The position numbers and the translations under genes were made by a program. Shown here piece after piece: positions 1 to 5,065 of a stretch of 5,403 bases of DNA. Under the pieces are notes generated by a model, which had not been told where the DNA came from, did not search any database, and saw only the letters and a list, made by a program, of their open reading frames with translations. The stretch is from Deltaproteobacteria bacterium (GTDB lineage Bacteria > Desulfobacterota_B > Binatia > Binatales > Binataceae): the NCBI GenBank assembly GCA_021827465.1, contig JAKAVX010000223.1, forward strand, positions 1 through 5,403. The letters run 5' to 3'. Each line of letters begins with the position of its first letter. The stretch's first letter is position 1.

Positions 1-1083
1 AACCTCGATACCGGTCGGATTGGCCGGGCCATCACCTGTGCTGTCGACGTTTGCTTCGGCACCGTTATCCGAGATGAAGTTTCCGATCACCGAGACATGG
101 GAGATCTTCTGGTGCGGCGCGTGACTATGGAAGACCACGCCCGGGTTGGTGTTCCCGATCAGCCCGTTGCCGATAATGACGTGACCGTACGACGCGGTGC
201 CTGGAGTTGGTGCGAAAACTCCGGTTCCGGCCGCGCCGTTATTCTGGGAGAGATTGTTCGCGATCGTGTCGTCGAACACGCCGAACGAGTCGGTCCCGAT
301 GTTTGCCGGGCTGCCGTTGGGCGGATGCGACGGCAGCGTTATCCCGCAGTCAGGCGTGTTGCCCTTTACGGTGTTTCCGGCGACCACGTTGTTGTGGTTC
401 GGGTTGGTCTCGTCCGTCAGCAGGACCCCGCCGGCGTTATTGGTGATTAGATTGTCGCTGACGGTTGAGAACGCGGCGCCGTCGACATGGACGCCTTCGC
501 CGCAATCCTCCTGCTCGAATGTCGGCGCGGCGGGCACACTCCCGACCGCGGGACAGGAGGGTGTACTGGTAAGCGCCTTGTCGTTGTTCTCAACGATGTT
601 GTCAGCGATCGTGACGCCGGTGATTTCCGGGGCCGAAGGGTTGCATTCGCCGCCGCTGCAAGCCGCCGCCGGTCCTTGAACCAGTATTCCCTCGTGCGCG
701 GCGTTTTCGACCGTAAAGTCCTCGATCGTCACATCGCTGCCCTGATCGAAGAATCCGTTGGCCTGGCTGGTTGCGTCGACGATCGTATTGTTCGGGTTCT
801 GGCCGATGAGCATGAGTCCCGAGAGCGTCGAGGGTATCGACACCATCTCGGAATACTTGCCCGAGAGCACGTAAATGGTATCGTCCGCCGAGGCTGCGCC
901 GACCGCGTCGCTGATCGTGCTGTAGACGTTGCCTGCGCAACCGAGCCTCGCCGCTATATTGCGGCGAATTACCCCGCTCGGCTTTACGCAGCGAGTCGCC
1001 GCGTGAGCCGTTGCGGCGAGAGCGACCGCCATCACCGCGGCGGCCGTGGCCGAAGTGCATATCCTGGCGAGCCGAAGACCCAT
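1..1083 (-). CDS. Secreted right-handed parallel beta-helix repeat protein (NosD/pectate-lyase-like fold), C-terminus beyond window
   Basis: The frame is open from the ATG at 1083 to position 1, giving 361 residues with no stop, so the gene is cut by the left edge. Residues 1-28 form a Sec signal peptide: Arg4 and Arg7, an Ala/Val-rich core at 11-26, and a likely cleavage after AHA (26-28). Residues 53-80 (ending ADDTIYVLSGKYSE) match the entry segment typical of pectate-lyase-like beta-helices. From about 100 onward come degenerate Asn-rich rungs: IADNIVENN (159-167), VSDNLITNN (208-216), VAGNTVKGN (234-242), IANNLSQNN (274-282), IIGNGLIGN (303-311) and VIGNFISDN (332-340). Such Asn ladders stack in parallel beta-helices. 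Paired cysteines (C32/C49, C142/C147) would suit disulfides outside the cytoplasm. The fold and export are well supported. The function is not: the fold serves polysaccharide lyases, copper-delivery NosD proteins and surface adhesins, and no catalytic residues can be assigned here. Confidence 0.88.
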   Translation of the reverse strand, partial: MGLRLARICTSATAAAVMAVALAATAHAATRCVKPSGVIRRNIAARLGCAGNVYSTISDAVGAASADDTIYVLSGKYSEMVSIPSTLSGLMLIGQNPNNTIVDATSQANGFFDQGSDVTIEDFTVENAAHEGILVQGPAAACSGGECNPSAPEITGVTIADNIVENNDKALTSTPSCPAVGSVPAAPTFEQEDCGEGVHVDGAAFSTVSDNLITNNAGGVLLTDETNPNHNNVVAGNTVKGNTPDCGITLPSHPPNGSPANIGTDSFGVFDDTIANNLSQNNGAAGTGVFAPTPGTASYGHVIIGNGLIGNTNPGVVFHSHAPHQKISHVSVIGNFISDNGAEANVDSTGDGPANPTGIEV

Positions 1084-1090
1084 AGTTGTT

Positions 1091-1095
1091 CCTCC
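1091..1095 (-). promoter_or_regulatory. Shine-Dalgarno of the beta-helix protein gene
   Basis: GGAGG on the minus strand lies 7 nt before the ATG at 1083, within a GGGAGGAA purine run. This is the strongest ribosome binding site in the window and fixes the start, which also leads directly into a signal peptide. Confidence 0.8.
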
Positions 1096-1124
1096 CTTCT
1101 CAACCGTCCACCACTCGGGCGATA

Positions 1125-1154
1125 CTTATGGCGAGTCGTGGCCTGGAATGTCAC
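1125..1154 (-). promoter_or_regulatory. Candidate sigma70-type promoter for the beta-helix protein gene
   Basis: On the minus strand, GTGACA (1149-1154; 5 of 6 matches to TTGACA) and CATAAG (1125-1130; 4 of 6 matches to TATAAT) are 18 bp apart. The -10 element lies about 41 bp upstream of the start codon, leaving room for a short leader that carries the Shine-Dalgarno. The match was made by eye, and GC-rich organisms often diverge from this consensus. Confidence 0.45.
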
Positions 1155-1205
1155 GGGCGCGGAAGGAAGTGGGCGCAATTTTCCGCGCGTCTGTTAAGGT
1201 TGCGC

Positions 1206-1238
1206 GCCGGCCGCTCGCGCATGAGCGGACGGACCGGC
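1206..1238. repeat. Bulged hairpin between tRNA-Leu and the beta-helix gene, possible terminator
   Basis: GCCGG (1206-1210) pairs with CCGGC (1234-1238), and CCGCTC (1211-1216) pairs with GAGCGG (1223-1228) around a 6-nt loop. The result is an 11-bp stem with a 5-nt one-sided bulge (1229-1233). It begins 18 bp downstream of the CCA end of the tRNA, where a terminator or 3'-processing structure would be expected. No T-run follows on the minus strand, so it is not a canonical intrinsic terminator. It could be chance pairing in GC-rich DNA. Confidence 0.3.
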
Positions 1239-1256
1239 CCATCAAAAGCGTCTCAT

Positions 1257-1342
1257 TGGTGCGAGAGGGGGGACTTGAACCCCCACGAGGTTGCCCTCAC
1301 AAGGTCCTGAGCCTTGCGCGTCTGCCATTCCGCCACTCTCGC
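1257..1342 (-). tRNA. tRNA-Leu, anticodon CAG, with encoded CCA
   Basis: A full class II cloverleaf can be folded on the minus strand. Acceptor GCGAGAG (1342-1336) pairs with CTCTCGC (1267-1261), followed by discriminator A (1260) and a genome-encoded CCA (1259-1257). The anticodon stem CAAGG/CCTTG (1316-1312 and 1304-1300) encloses the loop CTCAGGA, placing anticodon CAG at 1309-1307; it reads the leucine codon CUG. The long variable arm has a GAGG/CCTC stem, as expected for tRNA-Leu. The T arm is GGGGG, loop TTCAAGT, CCCCC (1284-1268). The D arm contains the usual GGAATGGCAGAC segment. Discriminator A and the long variable arm agree with leucine identity. No mismatches were seen in the acceptor, anticodon or T stems. 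Confidence 0.97.
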
Positions 1343-1359
1343 AGCCGGTGACTGAAAGG

Positions 1360-1387
1360 GTTTAACCGTCGCGAAGCCCGAATTCAA
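1360..1387 (-). promoter_or_regulatory. Weak candidate promoter for tRNA-Leu
   Basis: On the minus strand, TTGAAT (1382-1387; 4 of 6 matches) and TTAAAC (1360-1365; 3 of 6 matches) are separated by 16 bp and lie 17 bp upstream of the tRNA 5' end. This is the AT-richest stretch in the leader, but the -10 match is poor, so it is a suggestion only. Confidence 0.25.
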
Positions 1388-1401
1388 GCTGCTTCAGGTA
1401 A

Positions 1402-1447
1402 ACAGTGTACGCGATGAGGAAGGATAGAGCGTCGTGCGCTACACTGT
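1402..1447. repeat. 8-bp inverted repeat in the gap between tRNA-Leu and the family 2 glycosyltransferase gene
   Basis: ACAGTGTA (1402-1409) is the exact reverse complement of TACACTGT (1440-1447). Just inside the arms, GCG (1411-1413) can pair with CGC (1437-1439) if C1410 is bulged. The loop is about 23 nt and purine-rich. The repeat lies about 100 bp upstream of the glycosyltransferase start and 60 bp upstream of the tRNA, in the otherwise featureless gap 1343-1548. It could be an operator for a dimeric regulator, a cruciform, or chance. Confidence 0.35.
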
Positions 1448-1540
1448 CGAGTCGCGACGGCAAGGCGTTATCCGGCAATTCGGGCCGGTTCGGGGGTCAT
1501 GTTTCGCCGAGTCCCACGCCGAGCCGTCATGCGCCATAAC

Positions 1541-1545
1541 GGAAG
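1541..1545 (+). promoter_or_regulatory. Short-spaced Shine-Dalgarno of the family 2 glycosyltransferase
   Basis: GGAAG ends 3 nt before the GTG at 1549, closer than usual. The start is fixed independently: an in-frame TAA at 1537-1539 rules out anything further upstream, and the first beta strand of the enzyme begins at residue 2. Confidence 0.45.
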
Positions 1546-1548
1546 CCG

Positions 1549-2427
1549 GTGAAAATTTCGGTAATCGTCGCGACTCATGCCCGTCCCGACTCGCTTGGTC
1601 GGCTCGTGCTATGCCTTGCGCCGCAGCTTCGCACGGGCGAGCGCGAATTAATCCTTGCCGACAATGGAACGCCCGCGCCCTCCCCGTTTCCCGGCGACGC
1701 GCCACCGCTGGTCCATCTGCACGACCCGCGTCCCGGTAAATGCCGGGTGCAGAATCTCGCGATAGAGCGCGCCGGCGGCGAAATCCTGGTTTTCCTCGAC
1801 GACGACCTAGCCGTTGTCGGCGACTATCTCGACCAGGTCGAGAGCTTTTTCCGGGAGCATCCGGAGTTCGCCGCGATGAAGGGGCGGATACTGGCCGCCG
1901 AGGATCCGAAACTCAAAACGGGACGCAACTGGGTGTACCTCGACCTTCCGATCGCCGACCATGGCGACGCTCCGATTGAAGTGCGCGGCGTGCTCGGCGC
2001 GAACATGGCCTTTCGGCGCGAAGTCTTTGACAAGGTTGTCCTATTCGACGAGCGCCTTGGGCCGGGCGCGGCCGGTCACGAAGAGGAAACCGAGATGTCG
2101 CGGCGGCTGTCGCGCGCGGGCTACAGAATAGGCTACGCGCCCGGCGCGCTCGCACGGCACGAGGTCGATCCCGCGCGCGCCGACCGCGCACGCTTCATCC
2201 GCATCGCCCGCGAGCGCGGACGATGCCGGATGCTCCACGAGAAGCATCGCGGCGGCGAAGTGATGCTGAAAAACGCGGTCGCCACGGGCCGCCTGATGCT
2301 CGCGAAGATCCTTGGAGCGGGCGTGGAACGTATCGCGCGCGAGGAACGGCGGATGGCGGTCGCGCGCGGGATGCTCGACGGATTGCGCGCCGGCACCGGC
2401 GCGCCGCGCCTATCCAACCGATCGTAA
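1549..2427 (+). CDS. Family 2 glycosyltransferase (GT-A fold)
   Basis: The 292-residue protein starts at GTG; an in-frame TAA at 1537-1539 leaves no earlier option. KISVIVATHARPD (2-14) is the classic GT2 first strand and nucleotide loop, and ADNG (37-40) follows as the second conserved acidic site. LDDD (83-86) is the DXD-type motif that binds the metal and the sugar nucleotide. GANMAFRREVF (150-160) is the acceptor-side segment and HEEETEMSRRL (177-187) contains the expected catalytic-base acidic cluster. ARHEVDPAR (202-210) is a conserved tail motif of many bacterial GT2 enzymes. The C-terminus (about 215-285) is basic and helical, without a transmembrane helix, which suggests peripheral attachment to the cytoplasmic face of the membrane. 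It should transfer a sugar from a nucleotide-sugar to a surface glycan precursor; donor and acceptor cannot be read from sequence. Its 3' end overlaps the convergent WaaG-like gene by 18 bp. Confidence 0.93.
   Translation: MKISVIVATHARPDSLGRLVLCLAPQLRTGERELILADNGTPAPSPFPGDAPPLVHLHDPRPGKCRVQNLAIERAGGEILVFLDDDLAVVGDYLDQVESFFREHPEFAAMKGRILAAEDPKLKTGRNWVYLDLPIADHGDAPIEVRGVLGANMAFRREVFDKVVLFDERLGPGAAGHEEETEMSRRLSRAGYRIGYAPGALARHEVDPARADRARFIRIARERGRCRMLHEKHRGGEVMLKNAVATGRLMLAKILGAGVERIAREERRMAVARGMLDGLRAGTGAPRLSNRS
2385..2404. terminator. Perfect 9-bp GC inverted repeat at the convergent 3' ends, possible terminator without U-tract
   Basis: GCGCGCCGG (2385-2393) and CCGGCGCGC (2396-2404) are exact reverse complements separated by CA. 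With a 4-nt loop this gives an 8-bp all-GC stem. On the minus strand it starts 5 nt after the stop of the WaaG-like gene (2410-2412). On the plus strand it lies inside the last codons of the family 2 glycosyltransferase. The position suits a transcription end for the minus-strand gene, but no T-run follows on either strand, so the role is inferred from place and stem strength alone. Confidence 0.35.
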
Positions 2428-3531
2428 AATCCCGAGCAGATTGTCGCGATGCCGATCCCAGGAATACTCCTCGGCGACTTCGCGGCACTTCGCGCGGACA
2501 TCGGCGCCCGCCTCGAGCATCTCATGGAGCCGCACGGACATGTCGGCCACGTCGGCCGGATTCGGCACCACGTAGCGCTCCATCGCCTGCGGCATCAGTT
2601 CGGCGACTCCGGACTGCGCGCTGGTGAGCGCGGGAAGTCCGCTGGCCATCGCTTCCATCACGACGTTGCCGAACGGCTCGAACAGCGAGGGCATCGCAAA
2701 GGCGTCCGCGGCTTCGAAGAAATTTTCCACGTCGCTGCGCGCGCCAACGAAATGAACGCGAGGCGCGAGCTTAAGGCGTCGCGCCAGGTCGCGGTACGCG
2801 CGGTCAGCGCGATCGGCGCCGATCACCACCAGGCGCGCATTCGAGCCAAGGCGCGCCAGCGCCTCGATCAGAAAACGCAGACCCTTGCGTCCGAAGCCGT
2901 TGCCGACGAAGAGCACAAGCGGGATATGTGTCGGCATTCCCAGGTCGGCGCGAAGACGACAGCGCCGCGCGTCGCTTTCGGCGGGATGGAAGCGCTCGAG
3001 ATCGACGCCGTTGTAAAGAGTGACGACTCGTTTGCCGTCGAGGCCGAAGCGGGCGATTAGATCGTCACGGACCAGGTTCGACACGGCGATGGCAAGTTTA
3101 AGGCGCGGCGAGCGAAACCCCATCCGCTCGATCATCATCTGCGCCCGATGGTACGGCAGAAGCGGCATCGCGGCCGCGCTTATCCTCCCCCGCCATCGGC
3201 GCGCCGCCGCCACGTAGCTGGCGTGAGCACTCCCGCCCGAGCGCAGGACGTCCGCGCCGACGGTGCGGGCGAAGCTGATCACGAGATCGTTGCCGTCGCG
3301 CCGCGCCGCGGCTGGAGCCGCCAATGCGAACGCGAGCAGGTGTCCGGTTCGGGTGGGCGCCAGCGTTCCGACCCGTTTTACCGGGAAACAGCTCGATTCT
3401 CCGCGTATTTCGGAAGCGTAGGCAGTGACCTCATGGCCGGCCTCTAGCAGGTAACGCGCCGTGACCATCAGGTCGCGCTCGGTTCCGCCTCCTTGCGGAT
3501 CAAAACGACGCGTAAGCAGTGCGAGTTTCAC
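2410..3531 (-). CDS. WaaG-like family 4 glycosyltransferase, probable LPS core or surface-glycan enzyme
   Basis: The 373-residue protein (E. coli WaaG has 374) has the two-Rossmann GT-B layout. Residues 2-18 (KLALLTRRFDPQGGGTE) hold the N-terminal strand and Gly-rich acceptor loop; RDLM (19-22) matches the RDFM seen in WaaG. VISFARTVGADV (84-95) resembles the WaaG segment VVGFNKMPGLDV. The donor half contains LYNGVDLERF (172-181), FVGNGFGRKG (208-217; Arg215 and Lys216 are the phosphate-binding pair), VHFVGARSDV (259-268) and FEPFGNVVMEA (284-294), whose Glu285 and Glu293 form the E-x7-E motif that binds the donor sugar. WaaG adds the first glucose to heptose II of the LPS inner core from UDP-glucose, in the cytoplasm at the inner membrane. 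That exact substrate is inferred here, since related GT4 enzymes use other sugars. The GTG at 3531 was chosen because GAGGA precedes it and the homology begins there. Confidence 0.9.
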   Translation of the reverse strand: MKLALLTRRFDPQGGGTERDLMVTARYLLEAGHEVTAYASEIRGESSCFPVKRVGTLAPTRTGHLLAFALAAPAAARRDGNDLVISFARTVGADVLRSGGSAHASYVAAARRWRGRISAAAMPLLPYHRAQMMIERMGFRSPRLKLAIAVSNLVRDDLIARFGLDGKRVVTLYNGVDLERFHPAESDARRCRLRADLGMPTHIPLVLFVGNGFGRKGLRFLIEALARLGSNARLVVIGADRADRAYRDLARRLKLAPRVHFVGARSDVENFFEAADAFAMPSLFEPFGNVVMEAMASGLPALTSAQSGVAELMPQAMERYVVPNPADVADMSVRLHEMLEAGADVRAKCREVAEEYSWDRHRDNLLGILRSVG

Positions 3532-3534
3532 TGA

Positions 3535-3539
3535 TCCTC
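3535..3539 (-). promoter_or_regulatory. Shine-Dalgarno that decides the start of the WaaG-like gene
   Basis: GAGGA on the minus strand lies 3 nt before the GTG at 3531, giving AGAGGATCA then GTG. An in-frame TTG at 3573 would add 14 Arg-rich residues with no family counterpart, so the GTG is preferred. The short spacing resembles that of the neighbouring family 2 glycosyltransferase. Confidence 0.55.
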
Positions 3540-3617
3540 TCCGGGCTGGTTGCGCCCGACACCGCCGGCCCAAAAGCTGCGCGGCGCCAATCTCTATGGT
3601 ACCTTATTGCGGGGGTT

Positions 3618-3623
3618 GTGAGG
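3618..3623 (+). promoter_or_regulatory. Shine-Dalgarno that decides the start of the zinc-ribbon protein
   Basis: GTGAGG lies 7 nt before the ATG at 3631 but only 1 nt before the in-frame GTG at 3625. This favours the ATG, which gives the usual short MIxxQC opening of this zinc-ribbon family. Confidence 0.6.
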
Positions 3624-3630
3624 CGTGGCG

Positions 3631-5061
3631 ATGATCGAGATCCAGTGTACCAGCTGTCACACACGCTACCGTATCGACGAGCGCGTATTACCCGAGGAAA
3701 CTCCGACCTTCAAGTGCTCACGATGCGGTCACGTATTCACGGCCGATCCGAGCCGGTTCAAGTCCGGGACGGATCCGGGTGGCTCAGACCCGCTTGCCCG
3801 ACCCGAACCTCCGGTCAAGGCCGCCAAAGCCGCGCCTGACGCTCCCGAATCACGCAAACAGTATTCTCCTATTAGGCCGTTGACGGCCTTGAAGCCAAGC
3901 TCGCCTTCCTCTCCGGCGAAGCCCGCACCGCACCCTGCGGAGCAGGCGGGTCAAGAAAGCCAAACCGTCCGTCCCGACCGTCCGCTCGCGGCAGGCGCAG
4001 AGATATCAGGGACGGACCTATCCGGCGAGCGCAGTCCTCTGGACTCTCGCGAGGCGGGCGCTTCGCCGCGCGACCCGGCGCCAGCCGCTGCGCCCTCGCT
4101 CAGTTCCGTCAGGCGTGCACCGGAGCGCGCCGACGCCGCACAGCGCGAACCCGCATCCCCCGACGACAGGTTCGAGGAGCCGCGGTTCGAGGATGAGGAA
4201 GAGGCACGCGGAGAAAACCTGTCCTTCGATTTCAACGACGACGAACCGGAAATCGAAGCCGGCGAAACGTCCAACGAAGAACTCAAGGACGACCGGTGGG
4301 AGGTCGGCGCCGGCGAGCCCGCGCCCGATCCCGAAGCTCGCTTCGACGAGCCGGTCGAGAGGGTGCCGTCGTCCCCGGCTCCGCGGCAACGCGAACCTGT
4401 CGAGAGCGGGTTGCCGCCAAGAAGGCGTTCCGCCGCCGCATCGTTGCAGCATCCGGCAAGCGACGAAGTCGACCGCTTCCTCGACCGCGGACGGTCTCAT
4501 TCGGCGGGCTTCTTCGTGGCGCTGTTCTTTCTGATCGCGATTGGTTTCGCGGGCGCAAGCCTGGTGATATGCGGCGCTCCGGTTGCGAGCGAGCGGATGC
4601 TGAGAGGGCTTCCCGTGATCGGACCGAGCCTGGAGACGGCGCCGGCGCTCGAAAGCATGGTCGCCCTGGACAACGTTCACGCCTACTACGAGCAACTCAA
4701 AGACGGGCATCGCGCACTGGTAATCGTCGGCCGGGCGACCAACGGCGCGACGATGCCGCTTCACGTGGTCGAGATCGACGTGCGGGTGCTCGACGCGTCC
4801 TCGCGCGCGCTTGCGACCCGCTCGGTCTACTGCGGGCAGACGCTTTCGGAACAGATGATCGCGCAGATGACGCCGCACGAACTCGAGTTCCTTCAGAAGC
4901 TGCTTCCGCAGAAAACCTTCGTGCTGGATCCGACCGACAAGGCGCCGTTCGTCAGCGTATTCATCGATCCGCCGACCGACGTGAGCCGGTTCGCGGTGTC
5001 GGTCACGAAGGTGATCGAGGCTTCGATGCGGACGGCGTCAAGCCAGAGCGCCGCGCCTTAG
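3631..5061 (+). CDS. MJ0042-type zinc-ribbon membrane protein with DUF3426-like C-terminal domain
   Basis: The protein has 476 residues from the ATG. Residues 1-40 are a zinc ribbon with Cys6-x2-Cys9 and Cys29-x2-Cys32, including CTSCHTRYRID and KCSRCGHVF. This is the MJ0042 / zinc_ribbon_4-5 type found at the N-terminus of many proteobacterial membrane proteins. Residues 42-290 are a low-complexity linker, first Pro/Ala/Ser-rich, then strongly acidic (about 175-240), and almost certainly disordered. A single transmembrane helix follows at about 293-315 (FFVALFFLIAIGF within it). Residues 345-462 resemble DUF3426: a VIVGRATNGA strand pair, IDVRVLDASSRALATRSVYCGQTLS, and the closing FVSVFIDPP segment. 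The topology is inferred as zinc ribbon in the cytoplasm and DUF3426-like domain in the periplasm. No function is established for this architecture; a signalling or scaffolding role is speculation. Its 3' end stops 4 bp short of the convergent gcvH stop. Confidence 0.88.
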   Translation: MIEIQCTSCHTRYRIDERVLPEETPTFKCSRCGHVFTADPSRFKSGTDPGGSDPLARPEPPVKAAKAAPDAPESRKQYSPIRPLTALKPSSPSSPAKPAPHPAEQAGQESQTVRPDRPLAAGAEISGTDLSGERSPLDSREAGASPRDPAPAAAPSLSSVRRAPERADAAQREPASPDDRFEEPRFEDEEEARGENLSFDFNDDEPEIEAGETSNEELKDDRWEVGAGEPAPDPEARFDEPVERVPSSPAPRQREPVESGLPPRRRSAAASLQHPASDEVDRFLDRGRSHSAGFFVALFFLIAIGFAGASLVICGAPVASERMLRGLPVIGPSLETAPALESMVALDNVHAYYEQLKDGHRALVIVGRATNGATMPLHVVEIDVRVLDASSRALATRSVYCGQTLSEQMIAQMTPHELEFLQKLLPQKTFVLDPTDKAPFVSVFIDPPTDVSRFAVSVTKVIEASMRTASSQSAAP

Positions 5062-5065
5062 ACGA

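Larger units (their letters stand above)
3532..3630. promoter_or_regulatory. Divergent intergenic region between the WaaG-like and zinc-ribbon genes
   Basis: These 99 bp must carry the signals for two outward-facing genes unless they are read from elsewhere. The only AT-leaning island is about 3591-3608, centred on the palindrome GGTACC (3598-3603). It offers TATGGT (3595-3600, plus) and TACCAT (minus, same bases as 3596-3601 approximately) as possible -10 elements facing opposite ways. Neither has a recognisable -35 at proper spacing, so an overlapping divergent promoter is only a suggestion. Confidence 0.25.

Noticed and set aside
97..1197. Open frames opposite the beta-helix gene (for example 97-450, 197-679 and 487-1197, plus strand)
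   Set aside because: They lie antisense to a continuous frame with a signal peptide and beta-helix rungs, have no recognisable domains, and have the Arg-rich composition typical of GC-rich shadow frames.
1257..1342. tRNA-Leu as an integration (att) site for a mobile element
   Set aside because: No repeated copy of the tRNA 3' end, integrase or element-like gene was seen in the window.
1472..1488. 5-bp hairpin CCGGC/GCCGG upstream of the family 2 glycosyltransferase
   Set aside because: It is too short and GC-simple to separate from chance, with no associated signal.
3532..3573. Upstream TTG start for the WaaG-like gene
   Set aside because: It would add 14 Arg-rich residues without family match; the GTG at 3531 has its own Shine-Dalgarno and starts exactly where GT-B homology begins.
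4018..4878. 286-residue minus-strand open frame inside the zinc-ribbon gene
   Set aside because: It is antisense to a protein with clear zinc-ribbon, transmembrane and DUF3426-like segments; its Arg/His-rich product shows no domain.
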